Notes: a model not told the origin generated them from the sequence alone. 64,000 nt of DNA from Puffinus mauretanicus (GCA_023333565.1 JAJKFH010003108.1:682001-746000), one strand, 5' to 3'; shown: positions 1 to 13,962, numbered from the stretch's first letter. Made by a program: numbers and translations.

Positions 1-338
1 GCACATGAATCATGGGAGTTGTCACGGAAGATCAGCTAATGTTTCTAAAGCATTGTCATAATCTGTAAAATATTCATGATTCACATACTGTAGTTTAAGG
101 AAAGTCATAGAATTCAGGAAATTGTAATTTTGTGGGAGGTGGTACAGTCTCGTTAATGAGCTATATCTGTCGTTTTAATGAGCACAAGGACTTTTCCCTG
201 TTTCTTTCTACAGGACTTATCACCAAAATAAGTCCATTGCTGTTGGTAGGGTTTTCTGAGTTTTTCAGTTTTATTGCAAAGCTGCTATTGAATATCCAGT
301 GTTAAGAAAAATAAAACTGTCTGTAGTTAAAATGTGGG

Positions 339-358
339 TTTTTTTTTTTTTTTTTTTT
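339..358. repeat. Poly-T run
   Basis: An uninterrupted run of 20 T. It could be the antisense poly-A tail of an old retroposed sequence, but no recognisable element or target-site duplication flanks it, so I treat it as simple low-complexity sequence. Confidence 0.9.
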
Positions 359-3300
359 GTCCATTTTCTCATGGTTCTTTAGATAGCAGAGGTGGTTCTC
401 TAGATGCTAGATGAAGCCGTTCAGTGTCTGTCTGTGAAACAGCACTGACTTTGCAGCTTATCAATGCTTGTCAGTACTCCTTCTGGAACTTCCACACACT
501 ATGATTTGCCAGAAGGTGATTCTGGCAAATTTTTCATGCAGCTGCTTAGTTAAGCTGTTTAGCAAAGCCTGCCTTAGCCATAAAAATAAGCCATTCATTT
601 GTGTGTTGTGTAGTCTTCATGTTTTCAAAAATCTTCATTGTCCTGGATTGAAACTGCTTTTTTCTACTTCAGGAGCTCCAGAATGTGTGTGTCCTCAATG
701 GGCAGCCTAACTTAAAAACAATAACAAAAACAAACAAACAAAAACCCTCAGAGAAACTAATTGTGTCTGTCTTTAACATATAATATGGAATCCAGGAAAA
801 AGTAGCAAACATTAAAACACAAACAAAAAAAAACCCCCAAAACTCTTTTTACAAACTTGGAAATGCAAGAGGATAAAACCCTGTACTTGTAAGAATCTAT
901 GGGCTTGTGCAGACATGAGAATAATTCTGAATCTAAAAACAGAATTAAAAGAACTTTTTCCCTGTGCAGTTATTGCAAGATTTGAAGGCCAGAGACCTTC
1001 AAATGAGCCTGGGCACAGAGATGCTGCATCAGATGGCAAAAGGAAATTATCCTGTGGAGAATGACTTTCAGAGATTCACTGGATTCATGTAGTTGCTGTT
1101 GGCATACTGTGAACAGGGGCACAGAAGATGCTTTTGTTGACTTACACAATGAGATTATAGAAGAGTGGAGATTATAAAAAGGGAGCAGACCCAGGAACCC
1201 ACAGAGTATTATTTGTTGAGTATGATACTGAAACAGAACTGCCTACAAATCCTTATTCAGTTCCACAGTTCCTTGTAGGGTTAGGCACAGAGATGCACAT
1301 CTTTTGCAACATTTGCTGACTGCTTGTGGCATAGGATTGTTTGTGACTCTCCAGGACCTGGTCAGCAGTCTATATGACAAGTAATATTCTGATTTTTGTC
1401 ATGCTTGGATCTTGTGTTATGTTTTAGTTCACAAGTTGTTTTAAATTTGAACTTTGTTTTTCCAGTTGCTATCATGTTAGAAAGTTACAAAAATATGGGT
1501 ATATATCAATTAGCTGCACTGTTCTTGAATTACTTCTTGTATGAAAGCATGAGGTTTGCGGTTAAAAACTTGTGTAGGTCCACTCTTCTGGAAAGAAACA
1601 GGTATGACAAAAGGTTTCTCTGAACTATTTATATATAGGGAGAGCAAGCAGTCTACAGAAACCAATAAAGTGGCACCCTCTGTCTCCGAATTAGCAAGCA
1701 ACTACAGTTTGATTAAAATTGATATTGGATTCAGCAAGTCAGAGAGTTCTTACCTAGCACAATCTATAAAACCAATCAGCCACAAAATACCACATGAGAT
1801 TGGCAAGCTCTTCAGCCAAGAAGTTTTAGAAAATAAGCACAACTGGCACTTCAGATCCTCAACACATATTGGAACAATATGCTTCACAGCAGTTTGTCAC
1901 AAAACAGCATGCGTATTAGCAATTCATTACTCATTAAGACTGCCACATGTGCAATAAATGCACATAGACATGATGATATTCCTGGGAGTGCTGCTTCATT
2001 GTATGGATTGGTTATGGCGTCCATTGTCACTTAGAGTCCCCTCTATAAGTAAATGCTAGTTTCTGGTTTCACAGATGCTATTTGGAGCACAGCAGGGTAT
2101 AAGCCTGCACAAGAAGTTTGTTGTGATAGCTTAAAGGCATCAGCATCAGTGTTGCAAGTGCCCATTGTACCACCCCTGGAGAACCCTAAGGAAAGTAATG
2201 TGATTATTCATTTGGATTTTAAGTTGTACAGTAAAACCTCAAAAGCTATGGCAGGACAGGCTAGATGAGTTCCTCCGTAACTCTACATCCCAGTAGAGAC
2301 CTGGCTGGGAACAGTGATCACATGAAAAAAGGTATGTGTTTCTCTAGTTGCAAAAAGCCGTATCTCTTCAAAGCGGTTAGGTATCTCATTAGTGCTTCCC
2401 ATACTGGTGTTCATAAACCTTCTTCTGATGTGCTGTACAAGCTCTGCAGAATGAGGGAGTAGTACTCCTTGCCATTTTCAGCTCCAGGTATACAGTCTTC
2501 ACAAAAATATTAAAAATCTCCCTTGCACATTGCTCCAGGCCAGTAGCCCAGGAGCTTATTTCCCAATCTCTCACTTATTAACCATGAACCTGTACCAATG
2601 TTAGATGGCCTGGGCAAGATAATTTATAGGCTTTTATACTGGATAGCGCTTTCTGTTGCCACACCGTGATGCTGAAGGAATGGGACAAATTTTTTGTCCA
2701 GGCCTGTGGTAGGTTCAGGCTGGATTATTTCATGCTCAGCTTCTGGAGTAACTATGTCTGCAAACCAGCAAAATCCTACATCACACTAATTAGCCTACTC
2801 CCCAGGTACACAGGGAAATTCTGTCCTGGAGTTGTCAGAATCTGTTTTATAACCTTCTTGGCAGTTTCCAGCATCCTTACACATTGCTGCAATCCCCAAA
2901 AGGGCTTTCCTGCACTGTTTGTGCAGTAGGAGCTCCTCTGGCCATCCTTCTGAATTGCTGCGTACGCTGGCTGCAGTCAGCAGGGTCTCCCTTAGTCAGT
3001 CCACACACCCAGCCCTCTGGAGGGGGATCCACAGGGGCTGTGACCTCAGTGAGCCTGAACAGCAGGGTGGATAGGTATACAGTTTACTGGAATTCAGTAT
3101 GATACTTACTGTTGTTCAAACAAGTTTATAATAAAATATTTTGAAACAGTCCTAAAATACTGAGCAGGTAGTAATGAGTGTTGCTTTTTGTGCAGCTTCC
3201 TTTCTCACTGCTCCTGTCTAGTCCTTTTGCTCAGATGATTCTTGAAGTCAAGGTCAGTTCATTCATTACTAGAAAGCAACATTTCCTTCTCAGTGGAGTT

Positions 3301-3504
3301 TGGTTTCTAAGCCTCAGAGATACTGCCTTGCAAGACAGCAGATGGTTAGAATTGATTTTAGAAAATTATTGTTCCAGATCATTGTTTAGTATGTTCCAAG
3401 GTTGCTACATCATACTTTTTAATAATTACAATCTCCACTTCACTAATGTATTTTGAATGTTTGGGTGATTTGAATTGAAGTAGGTTTTGGTTTTGTGTGT
3501 TGTT

Positions 3505-3562
3505 CTTTTTTCCTTTCCTCCCCCCCTTTCCTCTCCTCTCTGCCCCCGCTCCCCCCCCCCCC
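3505..3562. repeat. Polypyrimidine tract ending in a C12 run
   Basis: The plus strand is almost entirely C and T for about 58 bases, with short C blocks and a final run of 12 C (3551-3562). The complementary strand is G-rich and contains several runs of at least five G, so it could fold as a G-quadruplex; that is inference from composition only. The tract forms a sharp edge against the ordinary AT-rich sequence that follows. Confidence 0.85.
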
Positions 3563-3790
3563 GCAATTTCATCTGCAATTCAATTGAGAAATTAATTATA
3601 GCAGATAACTAAGCCTTACACTGAATGCCCTTTGAGTATAAAGTGTAATCATTTCTCGAAATGGTGCTGCATGTTTTGACTTTAAACAATTTGGCCCTCG
3701 TAGTTAATTTATAAGTTCTCATTTGTGCTCGGGCTTTAAATGAGAGTTAGCAGATGTTGGCAAGAGGAAGGAGCTAACCACTGTGCAAGT
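3563..3790. promoter_or_regulatory. Possible conserved non-coding element
   Basis: About 230 bases of non-repetitive, AT-rich sequence with several homeodomain-type cores (AATTAATTA near 3590 and further TTAAT/ATTTA motifs), no simple repeat and no long open frame. This texture is common in vertebrate developmental enhancers. There is no direct evidence of constraint in a single sequence, so this is a pointer for alignment and not an established element. Confidence 0.2.
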
Positions 3791-6700
3791 TTGTGGCCCA
3801 CACTTGGTGACTTCCAGCAAGATATATCATTACCCTCAAGAATTCTTGATTAAAAATCACTCCTCCTCTTTTTGGTTCGGTCAGCAGAACATTGAATCTA
3901 ATTTTATACCAGTGCTGACCTAATTTTAAGAAACTAAGTTCCTGTGGGGCCTGTATTACTCCCTAGCCTATTTTCTGCGAGCCCCTCTTACAAGGGAATA
4001 TCTGAGGCTTGCCTTGGTGTCTAAAAACCTTAACCAACGGCAACACTTACAGCTATTTTCACGTAGGCTTTTCTTGCTTGCATGAGATGTACCCTGCTGT
4101 AACCTTTCCTTTAAGGTTTTGTTTAGGCAGCAGTTATCATGGTTTATTGCTGCTTGTGGTCACAGTAAGGGATAGAGCACAAAGGGAAATCAAATTATCT
4201 GAATTCCTTTCAATCAAATACATTTCCAAATCATGCTTATTTTGAATGCTAGTATTCAAGCCCGCTTGAGTATCTCTCATTATGATGTGAAAGTTTAGGC
4301 CTATAAATAATAAATTAAATACATCATAGCTAACTAAACAAATGATTTCTAGGAAAGGCAAGCGATTTCATTCACTCACATCCTTATTTATTGCACAAAC
4401 ATTTATACAAAAAAGGGGGTTTATCTTCAACCATTTGTCTTGGATCACAGACAATCCCTTCTTTTTTTAAAACAGTGGTGATTCTTGCAGCTACAGCTGG
4501 AGAACAGAGTGAGCTGAAAGAAAGAAAGTGCTCCTTTCAGGGAAGCTAAGCACAACACCATGCCTGCTTCCCTTTGAGACAGCCAAATGCCATTGTTCAG
4601 CTATTGCCTACACACTTTTCCTGTTTTAATGTACCCGAGTTGTCGCTGTTGAATAGTATCCATTGTGTGTGATAAGCTGTGAATAGGGGATGATGAAGTG
4701 GTGGCTTCCTGGAAAGGAGCAGAATTAATCTTCAGAATTCCCCATCCCTTATAAAAGGCCTTCTGACAATTTGAAAACTGACAAGTGTGAGCGTTAAAAT
4801 TCATGCGGCTTGGAAAAAAGCCCCGTTGGGTTGTCCATTTAAGCACATTTTTAGGCTGGAAGCTTTTACTAGCTAGTTACAAATATATTGATTTTTAAAA
4901 AGAAATTATTGACGTTTAAAACCTGGAGTCAGCTGCTGTGCCCGGCTTAATGGAGACATTTGGTTATTTACATTTGCAGAAGCCTAGGTAAGAGCTGGCA
5001 GTTTTCAGAGTCAGACCCTAAGCAATGATCAGAAGCAAGGGGTGGGTGATGAAAGCACTGTATTTACATGAAATATAATTAGACAGGACTGAGCGTAGAA
5101 GGCTGAGATACTGCTTACAGGACATCAGTCTGCATTTCAGCGCGGGGGACGTTAAACTTTGTTTCCTCATTTCTTCCACCCCCTCTCAGGGACAATTCTC
5201 ACACCATCTGCAATTTGAAAAAGTTGGTTTATTCTTCCCTTGCCTTCTGTGCCTGACCCCCATGTGCCGTCTTAACAGTTAGTAATAACTTTTTAAAGTA
5301 ATATTAGGCCCTACCCTCTAAGTGGTTTAGTACTCACAGAAATTTGTGTGATTGTAGGTTTCTGGATGAGGGCTGAATGTATATACCACTAATTGTCATA
5401 TTTAGCAGAGGAGGACTGGGCTATTTCTGCTGTGTCTTTTTATACTTACATTTTCACCTCAGAAAAGAAATTGTTTCCTAAGTTCAGGCAGAGGAACAAT
5501 TTTCTGGCTGTCAAAACATATCAAGAAGTGGTATATGAACGGGATATTAGTTACTGTGAATTAGCATTGTTTTTATCTTCAGATCTGTAGTGTTGTTATT
5601 TAGCAACTATAGATTGATGATAGATTAAATAATACATATTGAGTTGTTTTTCTATTGACTTTTCTTGTGTTTTTCCTTACTTAAAATGCTCAGTTAATAC
5701 CACAGAATTTCCCATCCCCAGCAGGTTAACTGGTGTAGAAGGCTTGGCTCTGGCATATCTAAGATGTTCAGGGGAAAGAGGTCGTCATGATTTATCATGG
5801 CTCTGAGTCACAACAGGTGAAAATCAAATCTCTACTTAATTCTACAGTTTTCAATTTTTATACCAGTGATATACTAGTACCCATATTTCTTCCCTTCATT
5901 ATTTCGTTCTTCAGCAGACTACAGACCTCTACTGTTTCAGTATTTTTAAGGAGATGTTCGCACCATGTTCTTTGTATTTCAGTGGCTGTTCCTAGGTCTT
6001 TTCTTTCTTTTGTGCATCACAAAATCCACTGTCCTGGGTCTCCACCACCTACAAAACTCTGGTCTTTCTGGAAGCCCACCCTTGTGTACTGGCAGTGGGA
6101 GACTAAAAGGCAGTGTGGATTCTGCTGACTTGACAACTTTATGGATATTGAACTGTCCACCAGAAGGTTCAGAATTCATGTTCCCTATCCCACTGCCACA
6201 GAGAAAATCTATTTGTCCTGCAGTGCTTCAGAATTATGATTGACAAGACTATGAAAGATGTTGAATTGATTTTGTAATGTACTATAAACTAATGTCATAG
6301 TGACAACTGCCTTTTGCTATGGTATCTGTTCTCTAACACCACCAACCCCCATGCCCACACCCCCACCCCTAGCAGCTATTACACCTGCTTCCATCGCACA
6401 AGGGTTGTCAGCTGAAGGTGCAGATGCCTTATCGGAAGGTTTGGATCTAAAGACGTATGTTTTAGTTCCCGCCCACAGTATGGACCATAGGACAACCCTG
6501 GGTTTGGGGGAGATAACATCTGTAACATCACCTATATATTCTATTTGCCACTTTATTTCATTCCATTTGTATTTGTTTTCTTTTTCTTTTGTATTCATTT
6601 GTGTCTTAATCCTTGTTTCCTTACTGATTCTTCCCTAAATGCATTATAAATGTGGGAAATGTTGAGAGTAAAGGAGGGGAGCTGAGCTAATACTTTTTCT

Positions 6701-9700
6701 TTTCTTTTTGCCTTTTCCTTCCCTCTCATTTCTTTCCTTCATTTTCCTACATGCTCTATCTCTCCTTTTCTCCCTCAGCTGTGTTCATTTTATTCATTAG
6801 CAGAAGCAATGCTGCAAACAAATTTTTCAGGCGGCAGTAAGGAGCGCGGAGAATGGCTGAGGGAACTGAGGCGTTTTCTCTGTCAGTAAATCCTACCATA
6901 ATGCTGCACAGGGATATTAGTCCCTCCTGGTCCTGTTCTCTCCTACTACATAAAAGCCATCCTTTCATTTTTTGGATCCTTTATGGTATGCATGCATTTG
7001 GCTCCAGAGAACTTTATACACTCCCTTTGCAAGAAAGTGCACAAAGAGAGTTAACATTTACATTTACCTTTTGAGGTGCAGCACTGATAAACTGTTGATT
7101 AATGTTGAACGTAGCATTTTTTCCTCTTTCCCCATTATGGTATCTAGGAACAATATGCTGAAGAAAAAGTAAATTATTCACACAGGGGAAAAAAAAGTAA
7201 TAATGTGGTGCTGTTGCAATTCTTCTGAGACTTCTGGAATTATTAATAACTTCTTTTTTTTAATAGCAAGTGGTAGAAGTGCCCATCATCTTTGTTGAAA
7301 CCTTGCTCGTGTTCTCTAATCACTTTCCATTTCTCTTCTAAGTTTCTCTTAGCTTTCTGTGAGAAATGCATTTTGAGATTAAATTGCCATGCTTAGACAG
7401 GGTGAATGTGTTGCAAGGTAGGGGCTTTAGGTTAGCTGGTTTGAGCTACGTGCAGGGGGCAGAAGGGAATGATCCCACTCTGTTGTGACCAGCAGTTGTA
7501 AGGTCCTGCACTTGCAGCCTGTATTATAATTTTCAAGATCTGAAACTATTTTATAACAGTGGACTTATCTATACAAGATACTAGGCTTGACACAGGTAAA
7601 TTTGGATGAAATAACAGGGTTACTGTGGTATGCTGGAAGTCAGACTCAATTATTCAGTGGTCCCATTTGGCTTTAATATTTATGGAACTTTCTGTTAGTT
7701 TTTTTCTTTTTTCATCAAATATCAAACTTCATTGCAAGCACAAATATCCAACTTAATTATTTTCAACTCCTGAGGGTTCAAACCCGTTAAAAAGCAGAGA
7801 GGCTCAGTAATTGTTTTATTACTAATACTGAAAGTGTAATAATACTAGTGGCAACACAGGGCAGTGAGCAAAACAATGAGAAAAATGTAAAGGCATAAAT
7901 AGCATCATTAAAGCTGTTTCACAAAAGATGAACAGGACTGTCAGGTTAATATTTCAGACCATGGATGACAGTTTTAATTAACTCTTTCTTCCATTTCCCT
8001 GGTGAAGAAACTAGCTGTAGAATTATTTGTCTTTCTTAGAAGTGCATGGCTTTCTGTATTGTTTCCTTTCCTTTCAAATCAATTACCAGCTTTAATGAAG
8101 TTAACAACTATAACATAGTAGATGCTTTCAGCAGTTCCTGGTAATGCAGAGGTTGTCTTTTTTTTGCCTAATATTTTTGTCAGTTCCCAGTTCTGTTCTG
8201 TCCTGGCCTCCAAGGGCAGTAGATGCATGGTTCTTGGTGCCTCCTGGGCGGGACATGGCATTGCTGTGCTGCACACCACCACAGTGGCGTCCCAAGAAGT
8301 AAACCTGAACCGTGTCCTGGCAAGGCAGGGTCTTATGTGTTTTATGACCTGAATTGCGTCCTGGAGTTTTATGGAATAATTTCTAGTTTACTATATATTC
8401 AATATAGTAGACACGATATAGTGGTGATGGTAAAGTTGTGAGGATATGGTTGTAAGCAAGGCAGGGTTTGTAGGTGCTTTAGGAGCTGAAGAAAGGCTAG
8501 TCTGCTCAAAACTTCCATGTTCTTTTCTATTTATGTGAGGATGCCTATTTAAATTTATTATTTCTGCCTACAACTTTGCCTCAAAGATGATCAGATGTGA
8601 TTTGTGAAGCTGCAGTTGTATTCTGTTTTGGGAATGGTTTTTTTGCTTCTTTAGCATCTGGAACTGTTATGGTATCATACATGCACATGCATGTACACAC
8701 AGCGCACAGGTTCATATGATTTTTGGGTGTTTTATCTTCTTAAATTTCATGACAGGACTTGTAATGTTTAGGATCTAAAAAAACCTTGAGTCTCTTCATT
8801 GGAAAGAAGTCTGTAACGGAGCGTTACGTATCTCATTTGCTATTTCCACCACACACTTTATTTGTGCCCTTGTACATCTTGATGCATTGGTCTTGTCCCA
8901 TAAAATTCCAGTATCTCTGCAGCGTGCAAATTCGTCCTTTGCTATATGGTTTCAAGTAGCATGCGGCTACAGGCTCCAAGCTTCCTTATAAATCAACAAT
9001 CTCAGCAACTGTGTAAGTAAAACCTGCTCCTGGATGGCTTTTACTCTGGTTGCTTCACCCTGTGGATCATGGTATTGTCCTCTGTGTAACCTATGAATCA
9101 CTTGGATGATACACACTTCGCTAAACGTTACCCAACATTGCTGGTGCCCTCAGGAATAAGAACATTTTTCTCAAACACACACCGTTAACATGACAAGGTT
9201 GGGAAAGACACAAGGAGAAATAGGAAGGAAAAGCTACATAGAGCTTGTTGAGTATAGCCAAAAATTCCGATTATGTTTAAGATCAATTTCAGATGTGTCA
9301 TCCACTGGAACTGCTTTAGAGAATGTACTCTTTGCTCTCAGAAGTGTTTCTCTTTGAACTGTTGTTAGTTTATTCACACAGATTATCTTAAATGCGGCAT
9401 TCCTAAACTAGCCAATAACTCGATAATGAAATCGCCTCAAAAACTAAAGAGAGTACATGCCTAGAATACTTAGTTTCCTCATCATTTCAGAAATTTGAAT
9501 TACAATCAAAGGAAAACAAAGCAGCAAGCTGATATTGAGTGAAAAGACTTTTCACATGTTAATGAAATGAACAAGAAGAAAAAAAGTATTTTTCTGTTGT
9601 TTCATTTGTTGAAAGACATCAGTTTTCACAAGTCCAAATTATATGACAAAGCTCAAAAGTATGGGAAAAGCTACTTTGTGGTGAACACAATATTGTTTTT

Positions 9701-10003
9701 ATTTTGCTTGAGCAAGAAAGAATTAAAATGGTGCCTTGGAAACTGCACCATCTGTATTTTATCTGGGAGAAAATACAAAGCACTGTTTGGAATAAATAAA
9801 TAAAGAAATAATACAGATTTTAATGGAAAAGGAATTAGTCCTAACAAAATAATTAAATAGAAACTGAAAATTGCTGACATTATTTTAAAGAAGAGTCTGT
9901 TAAAACTCAGTTGTGATTGAAATGGATATATTAGCTTGTATTTATATTAGGTTCTGACACTACTTTCACACATGTGTCCTGAGATACACTACACATTTCA
10001 TAC

Positions 10004-10074
10004 ACCTTTATGGTTCAGTTGGTTTTACTCTTCACTGGTGTAGGTGGTCAAAGGTTCAAATTCTATTGGACTGA
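10004..10074 (+). other. tRNA-promoter-like relic (A box and B box)
   Basis: TGGTTCAGTTG at 10011-10021 fits the RNA polymerase III A-box consensus TRGYNNARNNG exactly. GGTTCAAATTC at 10053-10063 is close to the B-box GGTTCRANNCC. The 31-base gap between them falls within the usual range for tRNA genes. The implied T-arm stem is only partly paired, and the D and anticodon stems do not pair convincingly, so this is not a functional tRNA as read. It may be a decayed tRNA pseudogene, the head of a tRNA-derived SINE, or chance. Confidence 0.3.
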
Positions 10075-11559
10075 AAATGCTACAAGAGTGTGGTCAAGTT
10101 TGTTGAGGAATACAAAAATTGAAGGCAAAGAAAGCAATAGTACCTCTCCAACAGACACATTCGTTCCTAATTTACAGGATGTTTGAAACCAAGACTTCTT
10201 TACTCTGAGGAAAGAAAAATGCTGTCATCAAAAGGTAATGTCTAATCATAAGGGTTGTATGCCTGTTTTGCATAGCATACATGCCTTGCTTTCATCCCTA
10301 TGAACGTCCTTGATCTCAGACTAAGATTAGATTTGATCTTAATTGGTCAGACTATGTTACAAAAAGTTCCTGGAAAGCAATATAGCAAGTGTGTGAAATG
10401 TCTCTTGTTCTAAAACTAGTGCCTGTGTACAGTTCAACTTAAAATACCATTTTAATGATGATTAATAAACTGTTCAAAATGTTACCTTTAGGTACGGTTT
10501 GTTTACCTTTTAACAAAATACTATGCAATGACGAGGAAGTAATCTTGGCTCTGTTTTGCACACTCTGTTGAGTGTGCAATGAATAGAGCTACAGCTGCCT
10601 GACATCATTACAGTGACATTAATAGTGAACCATGAAAGTGGCTAAGTGTGCTTGTTGCAATGGAGAATGAAATTTTACCCATTCTTTGCATGCCTATGTG
10701 CTGGAGAGTATGGTTTATGGAGTAGTTGGGATGAATTTGATGCCTTTCTAGAGGTTGTTACCAAGAGCTGATATGTTCCTGATGTGTAAAACCTTGTTGA
10801 TTTGTTTAGAGCTCTTCATCTTTGGATGGGGTTTTACTTTCTACAGAAGTAAGTGAGAACTGAAGCGAAGCAGCTTCTATTTAAGCTGATTTTTTTGAGC
10901 TGAAGGACTTGTCTGAACCTTCATCTTTTCTGCATGAAATCAGTTATAAGACTAAATCCACTTAACTAATCACAGCAAAACTTCTGCCTCTCCTGACTTC
11001 AGTTTGTGGAGGTGAACTGCCAAGAGGGACGCGAAGCTCAGAGCTGAGGAGATCCCCAGCCACCTGTCAAAGCAGCTGCCTGACTCCAGTTAGCTGGTTT
11101 GTGGCTGGTGTAATCTTTTTAGGCTTAATCAGAGCTCTAGAGTTGAGCATCTCTGTGTCTTACGGATGTTTCCTACTGATTCCAATGTAGCAGTTATGTG
11201 TCTTCTTACGCCCCTTGAACATGTAGTTACATTGACAGTGGATCTTCTATTTGGAGTAAGATAGGGTAGGACAGTAGGTAGTATTGCGCTAGCTGCTCTA
11301 TAGCAGTGCGTCTAATTTCCCTCTTGCTGTCCTCCCAGCTCACCAGTAAATGAATGACCCAAGAGCCTGATCATAGCTAAATAGCATTAGAAGTGCTTGT
11401 TTCTTTATTTTAGTGAAAATATTACACCAGAAATAAAGCTTCACAGAAAGGCCAGCGATAACCCCATACAACCCATACAAGTCTTATCACCTGGACCGTA
11501 GCCAGACCATTTTTTTGACAGTGATGTTAAATGCCATACTTTTCCTTAATAATCCATGT

Positions 11560-11760
11560 TGCAACAAAGAAGCCTCAAATTAAAGCATGTGTTTCTGTTC
11601 TACAAACAGCTCCTTGCACATGTGCTGACTTTGCAGCTGCTTCCTGCACTCTTTGACTTCTGTAATTAGGCCCACCGGCGAGCCCAGCTAATGGTATTAA
11701 AGTGACTGGTCCACAAGTCTAGAATGTCATTTATCTTAAAGGTTTAATTTGCTGAGTATG
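11560..11760. promoter_or_regulatory. Possible conserved non-coding element
   Basis: A non-repetitive block with a CpG-containing core around 11690-11700, flanked by TAATTAGG-, CTAATGG- and ATTTAT-type motifs and several AAGCNTT/TTTAAT strings. It has no open frame of note and no transposon signature. The mix of homeodomain-like cores with a short GC-rich centre suggests a regulatory element within the presumptive first intron, but this is inference from motif texture alone. Confidence 0.2.
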
Positions 11761-13950
11761 GGGCAGCACAATACAAGGTTTGCATGCTTGTATTTTTTTA
11801 GCTTGTAACTTGATTTTTTTTAGCTCTTGTTGCCAAGTTACAATAAACTGTTATCACAGTGGATCATCTGCATTTAAAGGGATGAAGATTCCACCTGAAA
11901 AGAGCCATACTGATGAGAACTGATAATATACTGATGTCTCTGAAGAGAGGATAATAAAACAGAAAAACCCAACTTGTGAACAGGGTAATTTTGTATTCTA
12001 GACATTAGCCAAACAGGCTCAAAAATAGCTGTTCAGACCCCAGAGACTATGACATGTGCTACAGTAGCAAGTGACTAAGAGCTTGCATACAATAAATAGC
12101 TACTAATTTAAAAATAAGTAGCATGAATATTATCAAGTGCTTAAAGACAGAATCACAATGATCTGTTGTCTGAATTGCACTTTAGAGTTACTTTCCCTGA
12201 AAATAACCTGATACCTCTGCATTAAGGTATCATATCTAAATGTTAAGAAAAAAAGGTAAATTAAAAAAAATGTAATGAAGTCTCTGCAATTGTCCAAATG
12301 ATTAGAAATAAACTTAAAGCATAATGCTGGTAAACGCTTTCCACTTTTATCAAGTGGAAAAATGTACCATATTCTGATGGAAAATGAGGTAGAATCTGTG
12401 CTGACACGTCAAGCCGCTGTCCTACCTCTTCCTGAAGTTCCGTACCAAAGTCCTTTAAGTTCTCGGAAATAAGAATCTGTTTTCCCCTAATCTATTTAAA
12501 AGATTGCGTGGAGGGGCAGTAACTAAGGGGAGTGTCTATTATTGCCATCTCTGAGTTCATTCCAAAAATACTCATGCTGGGTCAACAGACTGTGGGTCTT
12601 GGTGACTACCTGGAAGCTGAATGGTGTTCAGTGTTAACTGCTGATACCTGCTTGGTTGTCTCCGTAGATGAGATCAATGTGGGATCAATATGTCATCATA
12701 TTTGAATAGAGATTCCTTTTCATAGCAATAATGTCAGGGCAGTTCTTTGTGGGTTTAAAAGTCAACTCTTAATAAACTGATTGCCAATACACAGGAGGTC
12801 TGAACAAATAGAATATGTAAGATATTGCAGAAAAATACTGTGTAATGTATAAGAAACATAGGTACATACAGTTACAATTGCAACACTTTCCACAGTACAG
12901 AGAACATGTAAACCAAACCAAATGTCTTCACTGCAGTTAGACCATTAAAGATCCAAAGATAAGATTGTGCGATTCTGCAATATGCGCTAGCTAGTCTGAT
13001 ATTCTGCTTATAGATTTAGAAAAGCATGATGCTGGGTTAATTTTAAAGGTGTCACCCTCTGAAGTAAGCCTTTTGGTAAAAAGCATTGGATTGACAGAAA
13101 TGAAGCTGTAGACCTTCAGTGAAATCTTTTCATTAAAATCACAACTAAAAACTGTCAATCAGCCCCAGCAGAAACCTGCTTAGATAACTCTCCTTGAAAT
13201 ACTGTACCTCCTCAGAAAATGGAAGAAGGGAATTTTGCCAGGATTTCAGAATTGAGTGAAGAAGCTTCTCCCTTTACTTTAAATTGCTGTGCCAGAGATA
13301 TGTACTGTCCTTGCAAAAACCCTCCTGCAACACTGAATTTTTGATTCGCAGCAGAAAAAGCACAGAGAGGAATGGAGACAGAATATGTAGTGCAGCGCTG
13401 CCTGTGCTTCAGCAGACTTGTTCTGGTGGTTTCAGCGAGCATACTTTTTTGAAAAGCCCGAAAATGGATCATATCTATATAATGCTACGAGAATCCCTCA
13501 GAGGGAGGGGAAATGACAGGGAAGCGTTTCTGTGGACTGTGGAATTTCAACTCATTAAAGTGATGAAACAACTGCCGTGGGAATGAATCTGCACGGAGTC
13601 CATGACAGACGCCTCATATGCTATATTCCCAGTGGCAGAACACAAAAGCGTGCCTGATCATTTAGCAATATTGAGAAGCTTCTTGTATTCACAGGAGCAG
13701 GTGGTAGTGCTGCCGTAAAAGTTGCATTAAGGGGAGAAAATGCAGTCACTAGGCTGTATTTTGACCTGCCGTCTCTCCCCCCGGGCGCAGCTGGGTGGCA
13801 CGCTCAGGGTTAACACCAGAAAGGCACACTGGTGGCATGTAATGCCAGGTGTTCAGACACCCACCCAGTTAGTTCCAGTGCCAGCTTTTGTACGCAGCTT
13901 GGCACCCTCAAAGCGTCGGGCGGCTTTAGGGTAAAAAAGACTTTTAAATC

Positions 13951-13962
13951 TCTTACCTTGGT
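13951..13962 (-). other. Splice donor of candidate exon 1
   Basis: Read on the minus strand the junction is CCAAG|GTAAGA, matching the U1 consensus at every position from -2 to +5. It lies exactly where the signal-peptide frame would need to leave the exon, and past it the open frame turns into unremarkable sequence. The intron would be phase 1. This match is the main reason for preferring a coding exon over a chance open frame. Confidence 0.55.

Larger units (their letters stand above)
1..13956 (-). other. Presumptive first intron (minus-strand gene), no exon recognised
   Basis: This block lies downstream, in minus-strand sense, of the candidate signal-peptide exon at 13957-14041, so it would be the start of that gene's first intron. 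I read both strands and saw no further exon with a recognisable domain. The many open frames of 60 to 130 codons have no family signature and biased, low-complexity composition, as expected by chance in AT-rich DNA. Within it are a T run near 339, a pyrimidine/C tract near 3505, a tRNA-promoter-like relic near 10.0 kb and a few possible regulatory blocks, listed separately. The intron assignment is inference; the next exon is not visible, and very long first introns are common in vertebrate adhesion and secreted-protein genes. Confidence 0.35.

Noticed and set aside
1556..1957. 133-codon plus-strand frame
   Set aside because: No domain, no start or splice context and ordinary AT-rich composition; consistent with chance.
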